A stretch of 64,000 nucleotides of DNA from the NCBI GenBank assembly GCA_014075215.1, contig CP046177.1:1436501-1500500 (forward strand), given 5' to 3'. The notes under the pieces were generated by a model that was not told the DNA's origin, did no database searches, and was given only the letters and a program-made list of their open reading frames with translations. Below, one piece after another: positions 55,006-63,942 of this stretch (position 1 is its first letter; each line of letters starts with the position of its first letter). Both the position numbers and the translations under genes were made by a program. The stretch comes from Flavobacteriaceae bacterium (GTDB lineage Bacteria; Bacteroidota; Bacteroidia; Flavobacteriales; Flavobacteriaceae).

Positions 55006-56100
55006 CTAAGTACATGACAAAAATTTAGTCAAGTTCATATTGTTTTGATTTACAGGGTTTAATAGCACAGAAGCGATATAATCTAATCCATATTTGAATA
55101 TGCTTTTAGCCATTCTTCCATGCTTTTTTATTTTGATAGGCTTAATCTGATGTAAATATATACCAACTTTGTAACACCATACGAAAGCCATCATTACAAA
55201 CAGTACTAATTTTTCAATACGCTTAATATCTTGCAGGTGTGTGTTTTCAATATCAAAGCCACTGGCTTTCATTGCTTTAAAACACATCTCTATCTGCCAT
55301 CGTTCTTTGTATTGTTCAAAGGCCTTATCAGGAGCGTTGAACGATACAATGATTAAGAAATCAGGCTTTCCATTTTTTGGGTACAACTTGCATCCGGAAA
55401 GGAAACAAAGCTGACCATTAACACGTACAATTTTAGGATAATACACAAACTCATTGATCTTATGTGGATTAAACAAGTGAAATACTTTGATGGTTTTGTT
55501 CTTATCAGGAAGCTCTACCTTAAAGTTGTTTCGAATGCGGATATAATATTTGATTCCATTTGTATTCAAGAAATCCAACCAATGATTACCTACAAACTCT
55601 CTATCGGCTACAATGGATTTAATAACATCTTTGCCAAAAAGTCTTATGAAACGATTCACAAGATCAATACGCTCCTGACTGTTAGAGTTCCCTGGCTTAT
55701 CTAACATAGTAAATAACAATGGGAAGGCAACACCTTTATAGACAACTCCCAACTTAAAAATGTTGATGTTGGTCTGACCAAACTTCCAATTGGTCCTATC
55801 AATACTCAAGATCAATCCCTCTTGCTTAGGAAGGAGACTAAATATAAGACGAGCGATCAAATCTCCATCCAACGAATAATCAGCAATAAATCTTTGAATA
55901 CGTCTGAGTGATGACTTCGAATCTACTGAGGTCTCAAAAGCGTTGGCTACCTTTTCAAAGGTAACTGTCTGTACCTTACAGAGGGCGATAATGAAATGTG
56001 ATATGAGTTTGATTCTTGCCAAATTGATCTTACCTTGGAAATGAGAACTTAAAACTGAATTTAATTCACTACTTTTAGTGGAAGCATTGGTTTTTTTCAT
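55006..56100 (-). CDS. IS4-family transposase (copy 3)
   Basis: A 364-residue frame that appears identical to copy 1, including the YKERWQIEMCFKAMK signature. It is intact. The matching protein and nucleotide sequence in copies 1 and 3 suggests recent movement. Confidence 0.95.
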   Translation of the reverse strand: MKKTNASTKSSELNSVLSSHFQGKINLARIKLISHFIIALCKVQTVTFEKVANAFETSVDSKSSLRRIQRFIADYSLDGDLIARLIFSLLPKQEGLILSIDRTNWKFGQTNINIFKLGVVYKGVAFPLLFTMLDKPGNSNSQERIDLVNRFIRLFGKDVIKSIVADREFVGNHWLDFLNTNGIKYYIRIRNNFKVELPDKNKTIKVFHLFNPHKINEFVYYPKIVRVNGQLCFLSGCKLYPKNGKPDFLIIVSFNAPDKAFEQYKERWQIEMCFKAMKASGFDIENTHLQDIKRIEKLVLFVMMAFVWCYKVGIYLHQIKPIKIKKHGRMAKSIFKYGLDYIASVLLNPVNQNNMNLTKFLSCT

Positions 56101-56215
56101 TAGAAAAATGAGTGATGTTATTCTTCTAATATACTGAAAATCAATGCTTTATTTTAATTATTTAACATTTAATTTACTGATAATCAATTAATTATATTTT
56201 TTGTCATGTACTAAA
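55006..56215 (-). mobile_element. IS4-family insertion sequence, copy 3 (1210 bp, no target duplication)
   Basis: Sequence and ends as in copy 1. The flanks GTACAAAAT (54997-55005) and GAAAAAAGG (56216-56224) do not match, unlike copies 1 and 2, so DNA next to it has been deleted or rearranged since insertion. Confidence 0.93.
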
Positions 56216-56234
56216 GAAAAAAGGTTTAAATCAA

Positions 56235-56642
56235 ATGGATTATAAAAATTATAAACTCGCAAGTGAATATTTCACTCAATCAATTGGAGAGTTTTCTATG
56301 GACTATGAGGCGTTTTATAATCGAGGTATTTGCAATTTTATGTTAGGAAATATAGATAAAGCCCTGAATGACTATGATAAAGCCATTGAATTGAACCCAA
56401 ATAATGCAAACAGCTATTATTTAAGAGGTTCGGCACGACAAAAAAAGAATGATAATTATGGTGCTATTTTTGATTTTGAAAAGTCTATAAAACTAAATCC
56501 GAACAATTCAGACCCTTTTATGAAATTAGCAATAGTTTATGGAAAGCAAGGTGAAAAATATAAATCTTGTCAGTTTATGAAAAAAGCCTGTGAATTAGGT
56601 GATTATGATGCTTGTCAAGGATATAACAAATTTTGTAACTAA
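56235..56642 (+). CDS. TPR-repeat protein, possibly N-terminally truncated
   Basis: A 135-residue protein with three tetratricopeptide repeats: YKLASEYFTQSIGEFSMDYEAF fits the first, NRGICNFMLGNIDKALNDYDKAIELNPN the second and RGSARQKKNDNYGAIFDFEKSIKLNPN the third, followed by a Cys-containing end (YDACQGYNKFCN). It starts 19 bp after the IS4 end, and the typical first helix and signal are absent, so the 5-prime part was probably lost with the IS event. It is on the plus strand, against the trend of the array. Confidence 0.8.
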   Translation: MDYKNYKLASEYFTQSIGEFSMDYEAFYNRGICNFMLGNIDKALNDYDKAIELNPNNANSYYLRGSARQKKNDNYGAIFDFEKSIKLNPNNSDPFMKLAIVYGKQGEKYKSCQFMKKACELGDYDACQGYNKFCN

Positions 56643-57461
56643 AAATAACTGTTTACAACAATGGCTATAAACCACAATTTTTTTTACCAAGTTTTGGCGG
56701 AAAGAAGTAATGCTATCTAAAACATAAGCTACGTTTGAAAGCATTAAACTGTCTTTCTTTTTGGGGAATGTTGCTCCAAAGCGCAAAAAGTAATTTTCAA
56801 ATCCCTCAAAATATGTTTTAAAAGCATTTCCTTCAAAACGGTGAGGTTCGTCCATTATCACAATTGGATTTAAGCGTTTCAAACATTCCAAATATGATTT
56901 TGGTGGTTCTTGATTGTTTACAAACAATTCAGGTGTATTTATGTCCTTTTCAAGTGGTCGGTTAAGAATATTGTCTTTGTGGCTAAATGAACTAGGTGTC
57001 ATTACCAAAACCGATAAATGCGAAGTGCCTATAAATTGTCTAACGGCAGAAATGTTTCCACCCTCGTAAACAAAGGTTTCAATTTCCTTTTCTTTCTCGT
57101 TTGCGTAGAAGCTTTTAAAGTAATCTTTGGTGTCTTCTAAGTTTGTTTTTGTTCCTTCACGAATTGGAACAGTTGGAATAAGAACGATAAATTTCTTGTA
57201 GCCAAAATTTTTGCTCAGTTCAAAAATGGTTTTGATAAACGTGAACGTTTTTCCCGTTCCCGTTTCCATCATTATGTCAATGTTTTTAGTGTCTTGAACT
57301 GAAAAATTGTATTTGTTCTTTTTATGGTGTGCTGTCAGCACCTCGCCAAAATTTTGTTTTTGGCGTAGGCTTTCAAAAAGACTAATAATGTTATTTACGC
57401 AGTCCTCTTGGTAATCTTGTATTTCATATTGAAACTGTTTTGTTTCTGTTTTTGTCGTCAT
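56595..57461 (-). pseudogene. Type III restriction helicase (Res) fragment
   Basis: From ATG 57461, about 261 codons match the N-terminal RecA-like domain of type III Res subunits: YQEDCVNNIISLFESL, Walker A METGTGKTFTF near residue 66, PTVPIREG, and Walker B NPIVIMDEPHRFEG near 211. Homology stops at about 56678 (ITSFRQNLVKK), followed by 27 unrelated codons reading into the TPR gene's downstream arm. The second helicase domain, endonuclease domain and the Mod partner are missing. It cannot be a working restriction enzyme. Confidence 0.85.
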
Positions 57462-57499
57462 TTATCTTATTTCAATTTTCCAAGGCTCAAAGTTACCTT

Positions 57500-57760
57500 T
57501 TCATTGTCGTTTATCTTCGTCCGAGCGTTGGCAAAAAACAGCTCTTTTGGTTTTTTCAGCGTTGGCTTTCGTATCGGCAAAAACCAAATGTGCTATTTGT
57601 GCGGTGGGCTTTTTTGTATGTTGCCCAACGATTTAGTATAAGAATAGTAGCGGATTTTTAAGCACTAACTTTTCGGATAAACACAGACCTTATTTATATT
57701 TACTTACTTTCATTTTAGCGATAAAACCGCTATTATTTTTATACATTGTTGTAAGCTGGC
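57500..57760 (-). repeat. attC-like site G with conserved leader
   Basis: Positions 57518-57605 hold GAGCGTTGGCAAAAAACAGC, CTTTTGGTTTTTTCAGCG and CGGCAAAAACCAAATGTGCT, repeated almost exactly at 63694-63770. The site proper starts GCCCAAC (57623). Its arms AGTATAAGAATAGTAGCGG and CCGCTATTATTTTTATAC are complementary at most positions. Positions 57690-57750 recur at 63859-63925. Confidence 0.75.
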
Positions 57761-57885
57761 TTTCCACGTCCTGCTTGGTTTTCCGAGGTTTTAATATTAA
57801 TTCGGAAGTGAGCGTTGGCAAGACATACTCTTTTGCAATTTTTGGCGTAGCGTTGGCTGGTGCGAATTGCAAATGTGTATGGCTT
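57761..57885. repeat. GCGTTGGC-rich spacer
   Basis: Contains AGTGAGCGTTGGCAAGACAT, GTAGCGTTGGCTGGTGCGAA and CTTTTAGCGTTGGCTTTT, related in style to the site G leader. It forms the 3-prime end of the Hsp70 cassette. Confidence 0.5.
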
Positions 57886-58197
57886 TTAGCGTTGGCTTTT
57901 TGTTCTATTCATAATCAAACTTGCAATAAGTCCAATTCCGACAATCACGTCTACAATGTTCCACATTTCCCTTCCAAGTGCTATTTTAAAAAACGGTTGA
58001 AAGAGTAATGTAAGTCCACCGTAAATAATCATTTAGGTATTCCCGCTTTCTTCATTCGCCTTATATGCCAAAATTCCAAATCCGATTAATGCTACAAACC
58101 GAACAAATTGATAAAACCCATAAGGCATATCTGATAAACACAGAAAAAATAAAATCGCAAGGATTATTTTAATTATCGGCTGTAAACTCAATTTCAT
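57886..58197 (-). pseudogene. DUF6804-like small membrane protein with an in-frame TAA
   Basis: From ATG 58197 the frame reads IIKIILAILFFLCLSDMPYG, FYQFVRFVALIGFGILAYKA, NEESGNT, then TAA (58033-58035), then MIIYGGLTLLFQPFFKIALG, REMWNIVDVIVGIGLIASLI to 57886. The four hydrophobic helices across the stop form one family-like unit of about 100 residues. The stop may replace Glu or Lys. Alternatively the ATG after the stop gives a separate 48-residue peptide. It overlaps the end of the TerB-like gene by 29 bp. Confidence 0.65.
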
Positions 58198-58636
58198 CTG
58201 TAAATTCTTCGTGTAAACCATAGTTTTGAAAGTCAATCAAGTATTTCATTTGTTTTGGAAATTGAGTAATAATTGTTTCCTCTGAAATACCTAATTTCGA
58301 CTTTACCATTTGAAGAAATTTCACTTCGCTATCTTCAATTTTATTATCTGATTCAATAGTTCGAATTAAAACTTCAATTAATAAAAGCTCTTGCTTTTCG
58401 TTTAGGTTTAATTGGTTCAATTCGTTCAGATATTCGTTAATTGCTTTCTTTCCGTTTTGTTTTATATAGCTTAAACTTGTTTCAAAAGGTTCTTCAATAT
58501 CGTAACCCATAAAATAAATTTCGTTATCAGCCATATTCTTAATTTCTGCAATTTCAGACTCATCAATTGAACCATCACAAGCCATTACAGAAATAGCCGA
58601 TTTTAATAACAAATTTTGAAATGCTTCTGTTTTCAT
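58169..58636 (-). CDS. TerB-like helical protein
   Basis: A 155-residue soluble, acidic, all-helical protein. AISVMACDGSIDESEIAEIK and RTIESDNKIEDSEVKFLQMV are two copies of the TerB-type metal-binding helix-loop-helix (A-x-DG-x-I-x-x-x-E). TerB domains are tied to tellurite resistance and to membrane-linked stress or conflict systems. The ATG overlaps the stop of the Hsp70 gene (ATGA-type), so the two are translationally coupled. Confidence 0.78.
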   Translation of the reverse strand: MKTEAFQNLLLKSAISVMACDGSIDESEIAEIKNMADNEIYFMGYDIEEPFETSLSYIKQNGKKAINEYLNELNQLNLNEKQELLLIEVLIRTIESDNKIEDSEVKFLQMVKSKLGISEETIITQFPKQMKYLIDFQNYGLHEEFTDEIEFTADN

Positions 58637-61126
58637 AATCCAAATCCGATTTTAGTTGTTATATCTTCTTTAGAACCTCTTGGTAATAAATCAAGTAGTC
58701 CAAAGTTTATTTCTCTCAATCTATCCCAATTTTGACTTTCAATAGCGAAATTACCCGCATCAATAAGACTTTTTGCTTGTGATTGGTCGTTCATTTTTGC
58801 TTGGTCATTTAAAAGACTGCCGAAAATTCCTTTTAGAAAATCTGGTGTTCTCCATCTGATTTGTCCAATAATACTGTGAAATTCATCTGATTTTTCTTGA
58901 ATTTTCAATGGGCTTTTAGTTGCCATAAAAGCACTTTCTTGAGAAACAATGTCGTTAAATGTTTTACGCTCGTGGTCATTTCCTGAATTTTCAATAAGTT
59001 CTTCACAAGCTGCTTTCGTTTCGTAGTAATAATCTGTTGCTTTTTGAAGGCGTTTGTTTTTAGTTGCACTATCTATTTTTTGTGCAATTTTTCTTTTCTT
59101 ATCTTCTAATTGGTATCGTTTGTCAGTTACGTCATCATCAGTAAGGCTTTCAGCTTCATCTTCAACAGCTTCCATTTCCTTTTTGACTTTAGATAAGGCA
59201 CCTGCGGTTTCGTAATCTTCTTTTTCAGTAGCTAACTCAATTTCTTCATCAAGTTTGGATGATAATTCTGTTACTTGTCCTTTTAGAAGTGTAATGTTTG
59301 TATCTCTTTCTTTTGGGTTGAATACATTTTTAAATTCTTGGTCAGACATATTTAAGTATCCTGAAACAGTAACGTCTCTACTTTCAGAAATCATAATTGT
59401 AATTTCAAGGTCAGAGCCTTTAGCAATATCTCTTGAAACTTGTTTGCCTGAAATTTCTATTACACCAATAAGTTTATTAGCTTCTGGTAATGATGTTTGT
59501 GGTCCTTCATAAACGTTTATCCAAAGTCTGTCAGATTCATTTCCTTTCAAAATTGGTTTGTTAATTTGGAAAGGTTAAAGTTCTTTTTGTTGGAAGAACG
59601 GAATTACGTTCAAAAATCAATGCTAATCGTGTTTGACCTGGATTATCGTAATCGTCAACTTCTAAACAAATATCTTCTGGAAGCGGTTGTCCACTAATCC
59701 CAAATCCGCTATTAATTCCAATTGGCTCAATATCGGTTTCAATAACATTATTTTGACTATCGAAAACTGTTAAAGTGAAGAAATTATAGGTGTTTTCTAC
59801 TAATGGTAAATCTTCATTTATTCTTTCTGAAAGTTCTTTTAACCCTGAATCAAAACCACCATCTTGACGGACAATTTTATAAAAAAGTCCATCTGTATTT
59901 CCTTTTATTCTCGCTGCAAAAAGTTCGTCCGTTTCCTTTGATGCTTTATTGTAACTTGCTTTGATTGAAATTGCGGATTGTTTTTTCTCCGATTTATCTT
60001 TTAAAATATCCTTTTGTTTTGTTGCTGCATAATATGCCGCACCTATAGCAATAGCTGTCGTTGGGTCGATTTCACAGTTTGCAGGTATTTGTAAAACTTC
60101 TTCAACACGTTGTCTTACAAAAGGTATAAATGTTGAACCACCAACCATTAAATTAAATTGAACATCATTTGATGTCAATGAATTTCTCGTCAATATGGTT
60201 TTAATCATTTCAATTGTTCCGTCAATTGAATCTTTAATTAAGTCATTGAATTCTGATTTGGTAATCGTAATTTCCATATCAATTTCATTGCCTTCTTCAT
60301 CCTCCATTCTTTCCACGATAATCTCAGCTGATGAAACTGCTGATAATCTAATTTTAGCTTCTTCCGCTTGATTTAAAAGAGAGTAATATTTTGCATTGTA
60401 TTTTCCTGTTGCACTTTTCATCTGATTTTCTAAATCTTCAAAAGTGTATTGCTCGGAAATTTTAGGAATGATTAATTTTTCTACAATCAATCGGTCAAAA
60501 TCCGAACCGCCTAAAAAATTATCACCTTCGTGGTCAACAACTTTCATTTCGCCATCTTTGATTCTTACCAAAGCGACATCAAAAGTTCCACCACCTAAAT
60601 CGTAAACAAGCCAATTTCCGTCAGTAAGTTCTTTTGATTTTTTCATATTGGCGTAAGCCAAACTTGCTGCAATCGGTTCTTGTAATAAAACTACTTGTTT
60701 GAAACCTGCTTGTTTACCTGCTTCTTTGGTTGCGTTTGATTGGATTGAGTCAAATGAAGCTGGAATTGTAATTACTACAGATTCCAAAGTATCTCCTGTA
60801 TTTACAAATGTTTTTAACTCTTTCAAAACTTGTGCAGAAAGGTCGACAGGGGTTTTGGATTCGTTTATTGATTTAATTTGAAAACTTTCAGAAGTTCCCA
60901 TTTTACGTTTGAATAGACCAACAACATTTTTTGGGTCTCTTTCCAAATATTCTTTAGCTTTGTTGCCGACAACAACTCTGTCTTTTTTATAATAGACTAC
61001 TGATGGTAATGTAGAACGTCCATAGTCTAAAGGATTATTGAAAACAATTACGTCTCCTTTTACGAATTTTGCAATGGCGGAATTGGTAGTTCCTAAATCT
61101 ATTCCAATGTTTATTGTGTTTTCCAT
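58633..61126 (-). pseudogene. Long Hsp70-family chaperone with a one-base frameshift
   Basis: From ATG 61126, the nucleotide-binding domain has all three phosphate and adenosine motifs: IGIDLGTTNSAIAKF near residue 5, WLVYDLGGGTFDVALV near 185 and LMVGGSTFIPFVRQRVEEV near 325. A substrate-binding-like region follows. At about 59568 an extra base (TTTCC for TTTC) shifts the frame. The continuation (INKPILKGNESDRLWINVYE ... LEITIMISESRDVTVSGYL) finishes the beta domain and adds about 220 residues of charged coiled coil. The rebuilt protein is about 830 residues, much longer than DnaK. It lies in a dedicated operon with GrpE-like and TerB-like genes. Confidence 0.85.
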
Positions 61127-61136
61127 TCTATATATT

Positions 61137-61505
61137 TTAATTTTTTGATTCAACGACAACTACACCTTTTCGGGCAATTAAAGTGCTTCCGCCACTTTTA
61201 TATCGTATGATTGGTTTGATTACTTCTTTGATTACTAAATTTTCGGATGAATTACCTGCGATACTCGCTTCTAAATCTAATCGAGTTTCATTATAAGATT
61301 CTCCAATCGGATTATGATAAGTAAAACCTATTTCTGAACTTGTTGAACTTGAAAACAGATTTGTTTCAAATATATCTTTCATTTTATTCAGGTTTCTTGC
61401 TATACTATTCGATTCCTCAATATTTTCAAGTTTTCTTTCAATTTCAAAAAGTTGGTCTAATAACTCGAAATATGGTTTGTATTGTTTAAAATTTGTTTCT
61501 AACAT
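61137..61505 (-). CDS. GrpE-like nucleotide exchange factor
   Basis: A 122-residue protein, shorter than GrpE (about 190). A helical N-terminus (FELLDQLFEIERKLENIEES) is followed by a beta part: YHNPIGESYNETRLDLEASI, then VIKEVIKPIIRY and LIARKGVVVVESKN, in the order of the GrpE head (P-x-G ... V-x-x-V ... GY). It probably exchanges nucleotide on the Hsp70 encoded ten bases downstream. The match is by pattern only. ATG 61505 is preferred over ATG 61544, which lies inside the upstream gene. Confidence 0.65.
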   Translation of the reverse strand: MLETNFKQYKPYFELLDQLFEIERKLENIEESNSIARNLNKMKDIFETNLFSSSTSSEIGFTYHNPIGESYNETRLDLEASIAGNSSENLVIKEVIKPIIRYKSGGSTLIARKGVVVVESKN

Positions 61506-61516
61506 TTTTATATTTT

Positions 61517-63121
61517 TTATGCACTTGGTTTGGAAAATGTCCAACCACCTTTTATGCGTTCAATTAATAATGGGTGTCTCGATAACGTTGATTCTGAAGA
61601 ATCTTTTATACCGCCTTTTTTAACTTGGTTTCCTTCTATAATTTTTCCTACAATCCAACCTGCAACAGCTCCAATAATTCCGCCTATAATAAAGTGTTCT
61701 CCTTCTGTTGCTCCACCTATAATTGCTCCTAAAATTAGTAATGCAAAAAACACAAGATAATAGTTGTTGCTTCCTTTCGAGTGAATTTCTTTGCAACTAC
61801 GGCATCTTGGAATTGTTACATCTGAATATGAAAATTGAACTCTTCTTGGAATATAGCTTCTACTTGTTTCTTTATAAATAGTAGTGTTAATTTCACAACC
61901 GTTATCAGGTGCATTGGTTTCACAAAAGTGGCAAACAAGAACACCTTTGTATTTTTTCTCTAATTCTTCAAGTTCGTTTTTGTCTTGTTGAAATTTTGAT
62001 TTAGCAGATTCATTGACGTTAATTCTTAAAGAGTAATTAATTAAAGCCAAAGCATTCTTAATGTCACTTTGTTTGTTCCAACTCGCAATGGACATACTAC
62101 GAATAGAATATCCAATCTGCGTTCTAATTTCGTTAGCAAATGAAGGCAAGTTGTTTAGTTCCGCTAAATCAAATGAAGATTTCACAAATGATAAAGCTTC
62201 ATTTGCTTTTAACGTTTCATTTTCAACATCATCAACTTTGCTTTGAATAGAAATTAGAATTTTTGCCCATTCTTTAATTAATGGTGCATTCTTTTCTTGC
62301 TCAATTCTTTCTTCGTGTTTTTTCTTTACAATATTGTAGTTTTTTTCAAAAGTTGGTTTTGAAACACTTTCAATATTTAGTTCGAGCAAATATTCTAATA
62401 GAGAAAGTGGAACAGAAGTAGTATTAAATTCATTCCAAATATTTAGTTGTAAGAAGTTTATGGATGCTGCAATTTTGTTTATTTGACTTTGAAAATAAAC
62501 TGGTAGCTTGTTGAGAAATTCGCTTGGAAATCTCTTTTTTATAAGATTTACGACATCATCAATATTGTCGTCTGTATAATCAGATTCTTCTTCCTTAACT
62601 TCTTTTGTGAGTTTGTCCGTCTCTGCGATTCTTTGTTGAATTTCGTTGCCCAAGCTTTTGTAGGCTTTATTCAAATCACTTTTAGAAATAAGGTATTCGG
62701 CTCGAAGAGCCGAAGAGAATAATTCTAAATCTTTGTTTTGAAAAGCCTTTAATAATATTTGGTCAATTTTTGCTGAAAAGAAAGGACTTATGAAATCGAC
62801 AAATTCTGGCAACTTGTAAATGCTCTCTTGTTTAAGGCTGTTTAGAAGTTCGTTACTTCCATTTGCCAAAAACTTATTGAGTTCTAAATTGGTCGATAGG
62901 TGCGAGTAAAATTCGATTTTGTTTTTATCTTCTAATTCATCTATTGCTTTTTCGCAATCAGATTTTGTTAGTTTCTGTCCGTTGTATTCATAGAATCCGC
63001 TGTCGGATAAATCTATGTCAGCAAATAGTCTTCGCTTGGATTTTTTTATAATACTTGAATCTATTTCGTTGACTTCTTTGTCTTTTAGTTCAAGTATCTC
63101 AATAGGGTTTATGTATATCAT
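61517..63121 (-). CDS. Zinc-ribbon membrane protein with possible J-like N-terminus
   Basis: A 534-residue protein. Residues 1-75 (INPIEILELKDKEVNEIDSS ... KLTKSDCEKAIDEL) resemble the NPxEILxL start of degenerate J-type co-chaperones, but no HPD is present. Residues 80-390 are long charged helices. Residues about 393-450 hold C-x-x-C pairs (VCHFCETNA and PRCRSCKEI), a zinc ribbon. Two glycine-rich helices follow (YLVFFALLILGAIIGG and IIGGIIGAVAGWIVGKII), so the C-terminus is membrane inserted. The spacing of 11 bases to the GrpE-like gene indicates an operon. The function is undetermined. Confidence 0.6.
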   Translation of the reverse strand: MIYINPIEILELKDKEVNEIDSSIIKKSKRRLFADIDLSDSGFYEYNGQKLTKSDCEKAIDELEDKNKIEFYSHLSTNLELNKFLANGSNELLNSLKQESIYKLPEFVDFISPFFSAKIDQILLKAFQNKDLELFSSALRAEYLISKSDLNKAYKSLGNEIQQRIAETDKLTKEVKEEESDYTDDNIDDVVNLIKKRFPSEFLNKLPVYFQSQINKIAASINFLQLNIWNEFNTTSVPLSLLEYLLELNIESVSKPTFEKNYNIVKKKHEERIEQEKNAPLIKEWAKILISIQSKVDDVENETLKANEALSFVKSSFDLAELNNLPSFANEIRTQIGYSIRSMSIASWNKQSDIKNALALINYSLRINVNESAKSKFQQDKNELEELEKKYKGVLVCHFCETNAPDNGCEINTTIYKETSRSYIPRRVQFSYSDVTIPRCRSCKEIHSKGSNNYYLVFFALLILGAIIGGATEGEHFIIGGIIGAVAGWIVGKIIEGNQVKKGGIKDSSESTLSRHPLLIERIKGGWTFSKPSA

Positions 63122-63127
63122 TTGCCT

Positions 63128-63670
63128 TTATCTTCTTTCAGTTACTATATAAAATTGCCAACTATAATTCATATTACTTTCCATATTCTCCGTTCCGATA
63201 TTTGGAATAACTCCTGGTGCAGATGCTCGATAACTATAAGTTCCTGGTGAAAGAGATATTGTCTGTTTTTCGTGTGGATTGAATGTAAATAATTGGGAAT
63301 TTAGTTTTAGCGTTAAAGTTATATCCGTGTTATTGTAGATTTCAATTTCAGGCTTATATGTTGTTGATTTACCACTTGGTGTAAATATTCCACTCTCATT
63401 TTTCTCAACAATATCTCCAAGTTTGATGTAGGATTTATGTATATAGCCTTCTTTGTTTGTTTCAATATCAATAATGTTGACGTAATTGTTTTCGGCAATT
63501 GTTGAAACTATAAATATTTGTGTTCCGGGTTTCAAAGATTTTATTATTGAATTTTCTGTGCTCGGTCCTTCTCTAAAATTTACCTGTTTTGTAATCCATC
63601 CAAGATAAGATTGACTAAAACCGACCATACTTGTCAGTAGAAATAGTGTAATAAATAATGTTTTTTTCAT
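63128..63670 (-). CDS. Exported bacterial SH3-domain protein
   Basis: A 180-residue protein with a signal peptide (LFITLFLLTSMVGFSQ) and an SH3b domain (YLGWITKQVNFREGPSTENS, IIKSLKPGTQIFIVST, GYIHKSYIKLGD) that in other proteins binds peptidoglycan or peptides. The C-terminal 80 residues are beta-rich (EIEIYNNTDITLTLKLNSQL ... SPGTYSYRASAPG). It is the first gene of the Hsp70 operon; its stop is six bases before the next ATG. It gives the system an extracytoplasmic component. Confidence 0.8.
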   Translation of the reverse strand: MKKTLFITLFLLTSMVGFSQSYLGWITKQVNFREGPSTENSIIKSLKPGTQIFIVSTIAENNYVNIIDIETNKEGYIHKSYIKLGDIVEKNESGIFTPSGKSTTYKPEIEIYNNTDITLTLKLNSQLFTFNPHEKQTISLSPGTYSYRASAPGVIPNIGTENMESNMNYSWQFYIVTERR

Positions 63671-63689
63671 TCGTTCTTTTTTATTCAAT

Positions 63690-63930
63690 TTTTGTTCGAG
63701 CGTTGGCAAAAAACAGCTCTTTTGGTTTTTTAAGCGTTGGCTTTGTGTGTCGGCAAAAACCAAATGTGCTGTTTGTGCGGCTGGCTTTTCAGCTTGCTTA
63801 AACGGTCTCGGCTATGCGTAGTTTGGGGTTTTGAAACTATTAACTTTTCAATTAAACACAGACCTTTTTTATTTTTACTTACTTTCGTTTTAGCGATTAA
63901 ACCGCTATTATTTTTATACATTGTTGGGCG
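63690..63930 (-). repeat. attC-like site H with conserved leader, chimeric arms
   Basis: The leader 63694-63770 matches that of site G. The left arm (TAAACGGTCTCGGCTATGCG) is like sites D and E, while the right arm (AACCGCTATTATTTTTATAC, ending GTTGGGC at 63923) is like site G. It borders the Hsp70 operon on its 5-prime side. Confidence 0.7.
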
Positions 63931-63942
63931 TTCGTACTTTTT

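Noticed and set aside
58036..58197. Treating the two halves of the DUF6804-like frame as separate genes
   Set aside because: They are in the same frame, separated by one stop, and together make one four-helix unit; a separate 48-residue gene remains possible but less likely.
2872..61126. Blaming all frameshifts on sequencing error
   Set aside because: Some homopolymer indels (27819-27825, 59568, 3298) could be errors, but the substitution stops, internal deletions and IS insertions cannot, so general decay is more likely; individual indels remain open.
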